64,000 bases of DNA from Rhynchonema sp. JSB1_4 (taxonomy: Eukaryota; Nematoda; Chromadorea; Monhysterida; Xyalidae). The stretch covers positions 17,233 to 81,232 of the forward strand of contig JASAMV010003643.1 of NCBI GenBank assembly GCA_030248065.1, given 5' to 3'. Position 1 is the stretch's first letter. Each line of letters starts with the position of its first letter. The position numbers and the translations under genes are program-made. This document shows, piece after piece, positions 11,295-22,395 of the stretch. Below the pieces are notes generated by a model. That model had not been told where the DNA came from and ran no database searches. It saw only the letters and a program-made list of their open reading frames with translations.

Positions 11295-12160
11295 CTATTT
11301 TTCGCCGTGTGGTGGCGCACCAATCAAACCCTTCACGTCGTCATACGTCAGCGTCTCTTTCGTCAGTAGCGAGTTGGCGATCTGCAAACAAAATAAGACC
11401 CTTCGAGCGGTGACATCGAACAATGTGGTGATAATACTTCGCATAAGATATGAACGCGGGTAACTATCGGAAACAGATATTTGGAAGCCCATGTCTGAAA
11501 GATACGATCACAAAAGTTTGTCTTTTGCACAAAGCCACTCTTGTAGTCGATTCTCTGTCACACTAAAGACAGACTAAAATTGAAACACGGTTGTGTGAAG
11601 ATTGGCACAACTAAAGCACAAAGGTTGCGTAACTTAACACACACATACAAAATAAGGTCACCACTCTATAGTCTATACCACCGTTGTATCATGCCTGTAT
11701 CATACACCCAGTGTAGTGGCAGGCCCATGTGTGGGAGGCAAGTATGATGCGGGGTTGGGACCGGAAGCGTGAGAGGTATGACTTTGGTCACCCAAAAAGG
11801 CAAAAAAACACCGTTTTTGTGATACAATTTTGGCCAAAAAAACGAGGTAAAAATAGCACTTTTCACAAATTTTCGCCGAAAATCGCCTAAAAATAGGTAT
11901 TATGGGTGAGTTTGCGCCCCAACCCCAACCTCGCCACCCCCAACCCCCTCGGGTTTTGTGGTAGGTAAGCACTGAGAGGGGGTAACCCCCCAAACCCACT
12001 GCCACTACTATGCGTCCACCAAGCAAGCCCATGCCACACTGTGCCCCAAGTAACCTTATCCAGCTTGTCCCTATTCTCCCTCTGCACCGTCTCCGTGTGT
12101 CGGTACGCCTGTACAATCAGTCGTGATGCTTCGGCATCGACCAACGCAACCAGGTGCTTA
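11295..12160 (-). CDS. Paraplegin-type m-AAA protease, last two exons
   Basis: Exon 12160-12055 reads KHLVALVDAEASRLIVQAYR then HTETVQRENRDKLDK, and exon 11381-11295 reads IANSLLTKETLTYDDVKGLI then GAPPHGEK and stop. Both ends are phase 0 and join cleanly. From memory of the family, AYRHTE...DKL followed by ALLEKE..NYEDIEALIGPPPHG is the C-terminal helical part of the FtsH/M41 domain of paraplegin, a mitochondrial inner-membrane protease. The upstream AAA and HEXXH parts were not found on this strand within the window: the IR1 right arm begins about 540 bases upstream. It may be a truncated copy or the tail of a gene with a very large element-filled intron. The intron 12054-11382 carries element M1. 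Confidence 0.75.
11709..12012 (+). mobile_element. M-family element M1 (GTGAGAGGTATGA iterons) in paraplegin intron
   Basis: Ends are CAGTGTAGTGGCAGG and the inverse of CATAGTAGTGGC. Flanks CATACACC (11701-11708) and CGTCCACC (12013-12020) match at 6 of 8 bases. The body parallels M2 (54083-54498), whose duplication is perfect. Confidence 0.8.
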
Positions 12161-12580
12161 CTGTAAATGCAATAGAATGTAAATGCAATAGAAGAGAAAA
12201 TCATGGTTATCATTCTGCGGCGCACAAGGCCAGCATCATCAGTGCGAATGCACCAGTTGGTCACGTGACCTGGCCACCTGATGTTTCACACCGTATTAAT
12301 ATAAACACAACTATACCTGAACGGCTTTTTCATGAACTCGCCCCCAGGTTCATTAGGTTGCCAAGAGAGTGGACCGATCGGGCCGGCCCGGGCCGATCCG
12401 GACTTCCCAGTACGACATTGCCCAAAATATTAAAAAATCGTCAATATTTTCCAAACGAGATTGTGGTTTTTGGCAAAAAATTGTGCTTGCACCTGAAACT
12501 TCGTAGCACCTGGCAAATTTTGAAAAAAACCCTGCCCAATACCAAATCAATACTACTGAAGTGCCTGGTTGGGTATGAGA

Positions 12581-13064
12581 TAGGCATAGGCACAACACCG
12601 ATTTTTAGGCCCACCCAACCCAATACCCAATACCTGGCCTCTGACCACCCAATACGTAATACTCAATACCAGCTGAACAGACCCACCCAATACCCAATAC
12701 CAGGCGTGGCACCCAATACCCAATACCTGACCCAATACCAAAGTTGAAGATTGTCTGGGAAAATTTTGACTTTTTGGTAGTTTAAAATGATGATGAAAGT
12801 GCTTTTCTATCATTTGAGAAGCAAGTTCAGTTGTCTGGTATAGACACTCGAAAGAATTTCTGATCATCATCAATTTGAGGAAAAAACTAGAAAAAATTAG
12901 ACAAATTATGGGTCATTTGGTATTGCCTGAATGGAATCGCACCCACCCAATACCAAGCGCGCCACCCAATACCCAATACCAATACCACGTATTGGGTCAG
13001 TATTGGGTACCCAATACCACACCCAATATCAGGTATTGGGTATTGGGCATTGTGCCCATGCCTA
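12581..13064 (+). mobile_element. A-family element A2
   Basis: Starts TAGGCATAGGCAC and ends GTGCCCATGCCTA. CAATACC arrays on both sides frame a unique-looking core (12745-12950), which is mirrored at 7740-7910. The flanks do not match as 8-bp duplications. Confidence 0.65.
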
Positions 13065-13066
13065 GC

Positions 13067-13373
13067 CAGAGATCGGAAACCGGTATGCCTAAATTCGAAG
13101 AAAATTTCCCCTTTTGAACAAAAATTTTCAAAAATTTTGCGCTTCGCGCAATTATGTTTTCTAATTCTTGACCTTTTCAGTCATCGTTTTGAAGAAACAA
13201 GTTATCAGTAGAAATTTTTTAATTTTTTTAGCTTTTTTGACTTTCTCAGTTTTCCGGCCCTTGAAAATTGGCTGACCAGGCCGGGCAGGGCCGACCTCAA
13301 GCCAAAAAGGGCCGGGCCGGACATTTCACCGACCGGGCCGGGGCGACTTTACCCTGCCCGTTTCCGATCTCTG
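13067..13373 (-). mobile_element. K-family element K2
   Basis: Mirror of K1, with ends CAGAGATCGGAAACC and CCGATCTCTG and GGCCGGGCC-type iterons. No matching 8-bp flanks are seen. Confidence 0.7.
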
Positions 13374-13654
13374 GTATTGGTATTGGGTATTGGTCTTAGT
13401 ACTGGGTTTGGTATTAGGTTTTGGGTCCGGTATTGAGTTGGTATTGGGTTTGGTATTGGGCTGGTATTGGGTTTTGGGTCGGGTACTGGTTTGGTATTGA
13501 GTTTTTCTGGATTGGTATTGGATATTGATTTTGAACCAATACCTGGGGAAACCCAATATCAACCAATACCCAATACCAATACCAGGCCAGCTTCAATACC
13601 AATACCCAATACCAGAGTTAGACACCAAACACCGGTATTGGTATTGGTATTGGG

Positions 13655-14499
13655 CAGTGTTGGAGGTACTCTGGAGGGGGATACCTACTGTACCGGGGTC
13701 GGAGAGGGGGATACCTACTGTACCAGAGCCGATGGCCTGGGGGGGTTATGTACCTAGGGGGGTTTGGGGGCTAGGTTTTTGGGTGAAAATTTTCAATGCT
13801 TTTATTATGTGTGGAATCGTGTGAAAACGTAGTATTTTGGGTAATTTGAGGTGAAAACCACTGATTGTACACTAATTTTGGCCATTTCGATCAAAAATGG
13901 GCGCTTTTGGGGCACAATCGGGGGGGGGGGGATACCTACTGTGCCAGGGTGAAAATCGGGGGATACCTACTGTGCAATGCCAAACATCGGGGATACCTAC
14001 TGTACCAGACCAGGGGGATACCTACACTTGCGTATTTTTCCGCTAAATATATTTTTGGAAAAAAACCGTTTTTTTTCGAAAAAAAACCGTTTTTTTTCAA
14101 ATATTTTTCCAGTACTTAAGGATACCCATGGTCCTAAAACGCCTATTTTGGAGAAAATTTCGTCGGGAAATGGATTGAAACAGGCTAAAAAATGCACTTG
14201 GAGATTAAAAAGTGCTCATTTTGAACTGTTTACTACCGATTTACATTGGTTTTGAGAACATCCTCTCGCAACCTTGGAAAATATCTCGGAAATTTTTGGA
14301 AATAAAACCGTTTTTTTTCAAAAGTTGCCACTTGCCAGAAGTTGCCAGTTGGAAAAATAAAAACGTATTTTTCCGGGCCTCGGAAAAAAACGTTTTTTTG
14401 GTTTTCTTTTTCGAAAAAAACGGTTTTTTTTCGGCCAGCAAGTATAGGGATGCCTACTGTACTGGGGGGCTACCCCCCAAACCCCCACCTCCAACACTG
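13655..14499 (-). mobile_element. C-family element C2, mirror of C1
   Basis: Ends CAGTGTTGGAGG / CCTCCAACACTG. The duplication GTATTGGG at 13647-13654 and 14500-14507 is the reverse complement of the CCCAATAC at C1, so both are one ancestral insertion duplicated with IR1. D3 is nested inside. It lacks the nested A1 of C1. Confidence 0.92.
14023..14446 (+). mobile_element. D-family element D3 nested in C2
   Basis: Ends TACACTTGCG and CAGCAAGTATA. Flanks GGGATACC (14015-14022) and GGGATGCC (14447-14454) match at 7 of 8 bases and lie in a C iteron. The body has AAAACCGTTTTTTT motifs. Confidence 0.85.
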
Positions 14500-14544
14500 G
14501 TATTGGGTGGTGTTGGTTCATGGTTGGGTATTGTGCCCACCCAT

Positions 14545-14943
14545 CACTGTAGTGGCTGGGGGGGGATGGGGGGGGATTCCCCCCTAAGGGGTATCTATCT
14601 CGAGTCAACCCTTAGGGGGGGATGGGGGGGAAGGGTATCTATCTCGAGCCGACCCCAAAGGGTATCTCGAGTAAGTAGATTTATGCTTTTCAAAGGCAAA
14701 AATAGGTGTTTTTCGACCTCGAAGCACCCAAAAATGGTCATTTTAGGCCAATTTTCGGCAAAAATGTCAAAAAGTACCCATTTTTGGGCCAAATTTGCAG
14801 TAAAATTGCATGCAAAAAACGGCCTTTTTTCGCCTTTTGACGGACTATAGGGGTATCTTGGGTTGCCTCTGGGGGGTATCTCGAGTAACTCCGAAACCTT
14901 CCCCCCTAGGGTATCTTGGGTCGATTGGCCTGCCACCACACTG
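14545..14943 (+). mobile_element. G-family element G1 (GGGTATCTCGAGT iterons)
   Basis: Starts CACTGTAGTGGCTGG (first G mutated to C) and ends CCTGCCACCACACTG. Flanked by CCACCCAT at 14537-14544 and 14944-14951, perfect 8 bp. Direct iterons GGGTATCTCGAGT. The left arm of IR1 has the empty site at 3548-3556. Confidence 0.92.
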
Positions 14944-15590
14944 CCACCCATAATCAGGCCCGGGCCCGCCGCCAGCCCGATTGTCAATGACACCTCCTGA
15001 GCTGGGCCTATTCCAGGGGGCTCTATTAATCGCTGACCCCTTTCAGGGGGCTGTATTCCGGGAAGGGGCTCTATTTCGGGCGCTCTATTTAGGTTGCTAC
15101 GAAAAAAAAGAAAAACCAACTTTTTTGCCGATGCGGGCCCCGCCGCCAGCCACGCACCACCGATAGCGCGACATTCTGCAGATTATCCGTTGAAATGAAC
15201 ATTGTCGCGTTTTTTGGGGCAATGATGGTGACACGTATACATTAATAAAATGAATCGCGTGGCAAACAAACGTTAAAACGCTGCATTAAACGAGCGGGAA
15301 CAGCAGAAAACCGAAAAATAACGAACTGCTCAATGTTATGGTTTAAGTCGAGATGTTCAGTCTCTCGCCTTTTCAATTCAGGATTTTGGCATTTTCGTGC
15401 GATTTTAGTTTCTCGCAACCGGGGAGAAAATCGGATTTTGAAAAATTCGTATCTGACCATTTGTGCACTTTTGGGCCTAACCCTTGGAATTTAGTATGGA
15501 AACCTTATCATCTAGATTTTTTTCCCAAAGTTTGAACGGGATTTGAAGACACGACCCGAAAAGTGGCACCACCCCTTTAATGGTGGGTGT

Positions 15591-16848
15591 GTCTGACAAG
15601 CTGATGCGATGAACTCTTTGTTCCAGCCTCACTCCATGGGCATTGTTAACTTGCTGAAAGCTGTACATACTTTCGAGATCATGATCCGAGTTTATCATAC
15701 TTTTGTCGATTCATCAGTTATGACTTGAGATGTTCAGATGAACTTTGAGCACGAAACTGAGTTTGCCGTTTTGCATTCAGTGTCCAAAAAATGCATTTGC
15801 ATCTTACAGTCTGCATGACGGTCCGTCGATCACTTTTTGAGCGCATCTTACTACCCGACGTTGTCTATCTGTGTTTGTGTGTCAGTCTGTTTCCCAAAAA
15901 GTGAGGGACATTGAACAGGGACAAGTCGAATGCGCAGAAAAACAAAGGAACGCACAAAGTTTTATTAGTCGCCCGCGCCGACTGGCTGCGGCTGTTTCGG
16001 TTTTGTTGCTTCATTGTTTTCTCAATGTCGGTGGTCCGGGTTCGCCAACGAAAATGATAAACGACAAAGGCTGAAACATTGACACAATAAACTCACAGTT
16101 CTCGCCTTCGCCCTTTCTGTGCAAATACATCAGCTTTCTGTGACATGGTATAATCGAGCTTTTCGCAAGCTATATCTCTAGTCCATGATATTTTGTGAAA
16201 CATCAGCTAAATCGCATGATCAAACCAACGTCACACCGCGATTGCTTGAAGTTTCACACCGCGGAGCTCCGCGACCGTTTCAAGCTGTTCCTAGTTTGTG
16301 GGTCGGGCCGAAAGTAACTCATCCACCACCCACCATGTTTGATGACGCTCAGCCTTTCGCTCTTGTAAATTGCAGAAACAATCATGGCGCCAGCCTGACA
16401 CGTTTTGGTCATCGTTTTTTTCTGGCTAAAATTGTAGTTTCTAGTTTGGTGGAAACAAAATTGCTCTTTTCTCGGTGGCTGTTTCGTTTTCCACCACTTT
16501 ATGTTTGTCATACGATTCTTTCACCGGTTCATATCAGTATGCACGCCTGAGCCACAAGTGTGGTCCAATTTACGACCCAACCCACGACCATGAGCATGAA
16601 GTATGGTTATCACTGCTGACGTCCTGCTGTTAGTCGCTGCTTCGGCGCTTTCACGCGTTTTTATTAGCTGCACAGCTGCGGGAGCCTGGATCGAACACTA
16701 AAACATATTTTATTGCTAAATCGCGGTGGGTGTTCTTGAAAAAATATCAAGTCCAGTTAATCAGAATTACAGGCTTATTTTTAGCATTACTGTCCGGTGT
16801 CAGCCGATATTAGACATCAACGTACATCAACCTCTGAATTATTTTCAG
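15591..16848. other. No gene recognised
   Basis: Unique-looking sequence upstream of the next gene. Open frames are present but unsupported. One copy of the CTGATGTTTCAC motif lies at 16195-16206 (minus strand). Confidence 0.4.
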
Positions 16849-17869
16849 CTGTATTGAATGCGAATCCCAAGGCGATTCCAATCTGCGGCCCTACTTCTCA
16901 ACAATCATGATACCCGATCATCTGCGCACCCGACTGCACTTTCTAACGGTGCACTATTTGGCGAGCAGAGTGATAAGTCTCACGGATGCAGTCCCTACGA
17001 TCGATGTCGGCGTTAACAGTCTGAGCCCAGTGACGATCGATCACAAATCGAGTAATCGATCCAGCGAATCACCCGATCAATCAATGACCGTGTCCAGTTC
17101 GCGTCGTGTGGTCGCGTCGTGTCGCATCGACATCATCAATGGCATTCACGATGGTCGCGACATTCACCAGTTCCATCATTTCTGTCGCGATCATCTGTGC
17201 GGGTTGACACGCACGGTCGTGCTGCAGACACCAATGTACACCAGGTATGTATAGCATGTATGTAATGTCATGGTTTGAGTTGTACATTGCAAACATTTGA
17301 TATCAAGATTGGTGATCGGTTGGACCGATTTGGATCTGACTTGGCGACGCCACGTTTGACTTTAGAATAGTTCCAGATGTACAGCGTTTGATGACTCAAA
17401 CTTCAACCAAATTGGTTGCACCAATCGTTTTCAAAAAAATGTGGCGTGACCGAGGCAGATCTGATCCTGTCGGACCTAATCACCATAATATTCAAAACTC
17501 AGAGCCAAAACTTAAGGTCATGTCAGCGCCATGATTCCGCTAAGAACTGACAGTGCACAGCCAAGCATTTCAACATTTTTGCCTGCCGGTGTTATCATGC
17601 CCATCAATAGTGAACTGGTCTTACTCATACGCGAGACCAAGCAGATCATCATGATCTAAAAACGCAATTATGCCCACTGATTCAGGTTCAATCACAGTGG
17701 CCAATTGGTTGAGTGTATGTGCTGCACACGTGCCAAGGTGGGCACAATTGTCGACAGCAACGATAAATTCGGCATCATTTCCACAATTGTGCTCGCTGCC
17801 ATCACCACCGTAATGGCGATTGCTGCTGCTTGTGAACCATCGAGGGAATACCATTTTGTCGGGTACTGA
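16849..17869 (+). CDS. 3' end of an unidentified membrane-protein gene
   Basis: Two exons, 16849-17244 and 17686-17869, join in phase with a good donor (AG|GTATGT) and acceptor (GATTCAG). The first reads from CIECESQGDSNLRPYFSTIM through LRTRLHFLTVHYLASRVI and a Ser-rich stretch with several Cys and His. The second reads CMCCTRAKVGTIVDSNDKFG followed by a hydrophobic segment (about 22 residues of I, A, V, T) and a short tail ending HFVGY. This suggests a C-terminal transmembrane helix preceded by a Cys-rich membrane-proximal part. I do not recognise the family. Upstream exons were not identified. Confidence 0.5.
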
Positions 17870-18260
17870 CACGCGTTTGTGATGTGATAAAGACTGTGAT
17901 ACAAATTCGCTTTTTTCATCTTTTACGTTGTGTTGTTGAGTGCGTCCTTATTTTCAGGTCAAAATGGTTTGTAAGAAATACAAATACATGTAGGTAGCTG
18001 AAGGGTTAAAGGGGGCACGACATAAAACACGAGCATGTGAAACCTTGCTGTTGTTAGATTCCACAGGCAAACCTTGTTTGCCAGCTGCATGATTGAGTCG
18101 ACTTGAGTAATCTCGACCTCAACTAGAAGTTCGGTTGTAACACGGGATCGTTTGTTCCCGTGGACCAATAAAAACAGGAAACACTATAACAATATCCCCC
18201 GCTACCCTCCTGCGGTTATCTCCCGAGCCCTTTAATGAGGTACTGTCAGAACGTTGCAAT
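17870..18260. other. Intergenic, nothing recognised
   Basis: No coding segment or element ends are visible before J1. Confidence 0.4.
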
Positions 18261-18735
18261 CAGGGTTGGGCAAAAAACGTTTTTTTTTCAAAAAATCGTT
18301 TTTTAAAACGCCCAGATGACCAAAATATGCCCCAAAAAAAATTGGAAAACGCTCATGTTGGGAAGAAAACGTGGTTAAATGAAGTAATTCTATGTGTTCT
18401 GAGGCAAAATAAACGGGTTTCAGCTCTTTTCTAGCGAATTGTTAAGATCCCATATCAGATCCGCATCATGGGACCAACTTTGGCCGGAGTCTTCATTGAA
18501 AGTCAAACTCCGTATATCAACGTATCTCGACAAAGTAAAAATTGGTCAAAAATTTTTTTAAAAAAATGGGACAAAAATTGATTTTCCTTGATAATCAGGG
18601 TACTTTCCCTGAAAAATCAGGGAAAATCAAGGAAATTCAGGATTTAAAAAAAACGAAAAACGACCCAGGCGTTTTTTTTAAAAAAAACGTCGTTTTTTTA
18701 AGAAAAAACGCCGTCGTTTTTTTTGCCCAACCCTG
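18261..18735 (+). mobile_element. J-family element J1 (hAT-like)
   Basis: Ends CAGGGTTGGGCAAAAAACG and CGTTTTTTTTGCCCAACCCTG, closely resembling known hAT termini. Flanked by GTTGCAAT at 18253-18260 and 18736-18743, perfect 8 bp. The body is non-coding, with AAAACG/CGTTTT runs towards both ends. Confidence 0.93.
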
Positions 18736-19139
18736 GTTGCAATACCGAAAGAATTTGGGTAACTCAACAAAGGCCAGGAAGCAGCCGCATCTCACCACAA
18801 TGAGTTTATTGTTTCGTTGCTTTGCTGGAGTGGAATGGGTGCAGTATCAATGGAATAAATTCCAATATTTGACATGATTACGTTTTGGCCAGCCAGGTCA
18901 TTTGTTTAACATGTTCATAATATCCATGGTAAAATATCGATGCCCGAAATTTGCGGATCAATGTTTTTTCTCAATGATTTGATTCTTTTCAATTTACAGC
19001 TCTTCGAGTTTCGTTTGTATCTTCGTCGGTGTTTCCTGGAGAAGCGAGAGATGGGTGTACTTTTGGTTTCATTTGTGATTTAAATCAGAAACGTTAGTAC
19101 AAAACAAAATTCAGATCCAAATCGTAAAGTATTGAGAAT

Positions 19140-20155
19140 TCAAAATGGTGGGACGGTATACGATCGGATCGGCGTGTGTACAACCAACAGGCCAGCAAGC
19201 AGGGATTCTGTAGTGACACTGCTGGGACGTGCCATGATCGAATTAGCCCTGTTCTCCCAGACTGCTGGTGCACCAATATCGACGTCATTTCGTGTTCGAT
19301 CCTGATGCATATCACTCACATCGCTATCGAATTCCTTTGATCGATCGAGCAACGCCTGACACGCATTGTGCATGTCAGCCAGTCGTTGTTGCATCATTTG
19401 ATTGTGTGTCGGTGACAGCTGTGCCTGTGCGCCCACTTTCGACCAGAAATCGCTCAGCGCGTGCACGCTCGTGTCCAGGTCATGCAGCAACTCGCGTTCT
19501 GCAACGACAATACAACGTGCATACATTCAACAACGACAGTGAAACCTCAAGCATGATAATGACCGTCAGTTTGGTCACCAATTTGCGCCAGTTTATCCAT
19601 ATACGCACCGCTACCGCAGTATCCTTGTGGTGATCAATGACCGAAAGCGTGTGGTCCACTCCAGATCATAAGAGGACACAGCTGCTACTGATAGCAAGTC
19701 ACCACACAAAGCGGATAACATGACTGATCACTGGTTGGTGTGACCTTGGACGATGTTCCTGTGTCCCTGTCGTGTCACCCTGGCCCGAATGGTCATCGGT
19801 TCGGCGTCCAATCGATATCGCAAATCTTCGAGCGCCTTCTGCAACAACGCCAGCTCGACGGCGGCCTCGTACGGAATCGGCACTCGTTCACGACGACGAC
19901 GGGCTATGGTAGTTGGGTTACGATGTTGGGTTACGGTACTTGGGCTACGGTGGTTAGGATGTTGGGTTACGGTTGTCCTAGGTGCAGCGTTTTGACGCAA
20001 AGGTTCTTCTTCTAAGATATCTGAATTACTTGCGCCTGATTATTTGAACGAAGTGAGGGAAACTCACGTTGGCCGTCGCCGCCTTCGTGACTCAAATCTG
20101 GTGATCCTTGTGTTGGTGTGGTCTGGTTTTGGATATTCGCATTTGGCTTGGACAT
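19140..20155 (-). CDS. Small coiled-coil protein, three exons, complete
   Basis: Exon 1 20155-20068 starts MSKPNANIQNQTTPTQGSPD and ends at a GTGAGT donor. Exon 2 20020-19745 has a basic patch (ARRRRERVPIP) then a helix YEAAVELALLQKALEDLRYR. Exon 3 19498-19140 continues ERELLHDLDTSVHALSDFWS with heptad-like spacing, then a polar tail. All phases agree, giving about 240 residues. The acidic, Gln-rich N-terminus, central basic segment and helical coiled coil suggest a scaffold or complex subunit (BLOC- or dynactin-like size), but the family is not recognised and no function is assigned. The neighbouring BED-finger gene lies upstream on the same strand, about 260 bases away. Confidence 0.65.
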
Positions 20156-20411
20156 GATGAATGCTGCTTTGTTTATCACTGTCGTCTTCTAATCAATATG
20201 CTTCTAATCGATCAACTGTAGAAATGTTCAAAATAATGAAACAGCACCATTTTACAGTTGTTTTATTTTCTTGGCATGAAACATAATGGGGCAACCAAGA
20301 CAATCCCTAAATACCATGTTTGTCAAACAAACCTAGTAAAATTCTATGTGCACAAGTTCTAAGATAAGCAAATGCCCGATTCTCTGATCGACCGAAATCA
20401 TAAATTCATAA

Positions 20412-22395
20412 TCATTTCATCGTTTCTTTCTTGCACCCATTCAGTTCATAGCATTTGCCACGCAGCGCCCACATGAACTGGGCCAGGTCAGCTTTGTGCC
20501 AGGTTTGGATCTGAAAAGTCGATATTTCACGAACATATACAGTATGACCCTGATTATCAAAGGGAGCATCCCTGACCTGAATGTCGTTGCCCTTGATTCG
20601 ATCGGTGACCCTAACCACCGTATCCAGATCACAAAGTGCGATCGTTCGATTGCGCGCGGCGGAATGCAGACAGAATTCGGGTACTTGTTGATTGTTGGAT
20701 GCCATGAACGTGAAATTCAGGTGAAACTCGGCGGCCAGCTGTGAAAATACTCATGTTGGTGAAGTTGTTTGCGCAAAAGAGCGTTTCACTATAGAGAGGG
20801 CCATCACCAACCTCCATAAATTTGGCAACATTGTTCCCATCCGACAGTCGAAATGCTTTGGGAAAATCAAAGTCAGACGCTGATGGCTGGTCACGTGACG
20901 ATGCCTGTCCACCGCCACTCCCCGTTTCGCCGACCGGTGGCTCTTCAGGCCCATCCTCATCGTAATATGATGCTTCCTCTTTGACGATTGACGGGGTGCC
21001 GACCGTGGGAAGGAAGGAATCGTTCGATTGATTCTGGAAACTCGATGGGTCTTTTTGATGGGCAACGTTGCTTGAGATAAACTGAGCATGATGTAATCTG
21101 TTATGACTAAAATTGCAAGTGAAATGAAAGATCATCAATGTTGGGCCGTTGAATTGCAGCTTATTGGCATCAGGGTTACACCACGGTATTTTTTTGTACC
21201 TCAGCCGCCGGCCATGGGCCAGCAAAGTTGCTGACCATGAATGTATGGTTGGCTGATCTTCAACAATTCAATAAGTTTAGGATCAAGGATTATGCAACGC
21301 AGCAACTAACAGTCGGTAATCCATCGCACATCTGTATAAGTCGTTGGCCCTCGACCGAGCTCCGAATTGACGACGGCAACGTTTCAGTGGCAGCACGGAA
21401 TCCGGACAGCTCCTCTTCGGCACTTTCACTCTTGATTCCACTAGTTCCGGTTGGCTGAGACTGTTGGCTCTGGGACTGCTTTGGCACTGCACTAGTGTGG
21501 TCCCGATCGCGACCGGCGCGAGTCAACGTTGGTGAAGAGTCGTTGTCGATTATGACCACCTTCTGTTGGCCTGACGAGCTCCCGGCGGCACCACCCGATC
21601 TGGCAGACTGAGTTGGACGCATGATTTTGGGCGCCACAACTCGTGTGCGTGTGCGAGCCATCGGATTGAATCTTGAATAAGACGTCATGCTACGGCAGGG
21701 AAGTGCAGCAGAACATCGTCAGTGAGAATGATCCAGCAATAACACAAAAACACCCACGAATTGGCTTAATGCCCGCGTCAAAGACAACGGTGTTTGGATC
21801 CAAATTCTAGTCATGTCGTGTGCCATCTCCGTTAACCCATCTATTGACAGAGTTGGCCAGGTGCCAGGAAAGCAATCACAAACCTGGTTGAGCTGGTGGT
21901 GCTTGTTGAGCTGGACACGAAGCCCTCGTGCTGGGCACTGCCACTTTCCGAGTGCATCTTCTCATCCACTTGTTTGCGATGTTCGTCGTACGCCATTTTG
22001 TGCATGAAAAACAGATGTTTGCTGAGATTGCCTGGCAGTTTGCCAGCGAACCAATGATGGCACAGTTGACATTGACTCTTCACTCGACGCGGGTCATAGA
22101 TGAAGAAATTCCAGATCGAACTGCGCGCTGGAAAGAAAACGTTGTCATTTTGGAAAAGTATTGAATTGTTGAGCGAGTGAGAGAGATTGGTTGAGACGGA
22201 TGAACATGATTTCATACAGTTGCCACACCCAAATCCGGCAGCAATCAACCAACCCTGTCTCGGTGTCCTGGGCACCCTGGCCATCGTGCGTGCCTCGACA
22301 TTCCGTATATCGGTCGAGGCATCAATCAGCTGCACGTCGTAGTCACCGATGTAGGCGTGCTCGGGCTCGTCGTCAAGAAAACCGTCGAACGACAT
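20412..22395 (-). CDS. BED-type zinc-finger protein, five exons, complete
   Basis: Exons 22395-22254, 22127-21884, 21689-21330, 21097-20812 and 20738-20412 join in phase to about 452 residues. The protein starts MSFDGFLDDEPEHAYIGDYD. The finger in exon 2 reads SIWNFFIYDP, then CQLC, then LSKHLFFMH: the C-x2-C ... H-x4-H of BED fingers with the usual aromatic W/F pair before it. Exon 3 is basic then Ser/Gln-rich (RTRTRVVAPKIMRP, KQSQSQQSQPTGTSGIKSES). Exon 4 is acidic. The last exon is a compact, mixed domain that I do not recognise (DLDTVVRVTDRIKGNDIQVR). The first intron (126 bases) is a multiple of three with no stop, so a retained form is possible. BED fingers bind DNA and are shared by chromatin proteins and hAT transposases. 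No hAT catalytic region follows, so this looks like a host regulator, possibly domesticated. Confidence 0.75.

Larger units (their letters stand above)
12705..15590 (-). repeat. IR1, right arm
   Basis: Reverse-complement counterpart of 2930-8831, in mirrored order: A-type core, K2, outer A, C2, N remnant, then the single-copy flank ending near 15590. It is shorter because the left-arm insertions (A1, E1, F1, D2, I1, B1) are absent. G1 is present only here. Confidence 0.85.
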
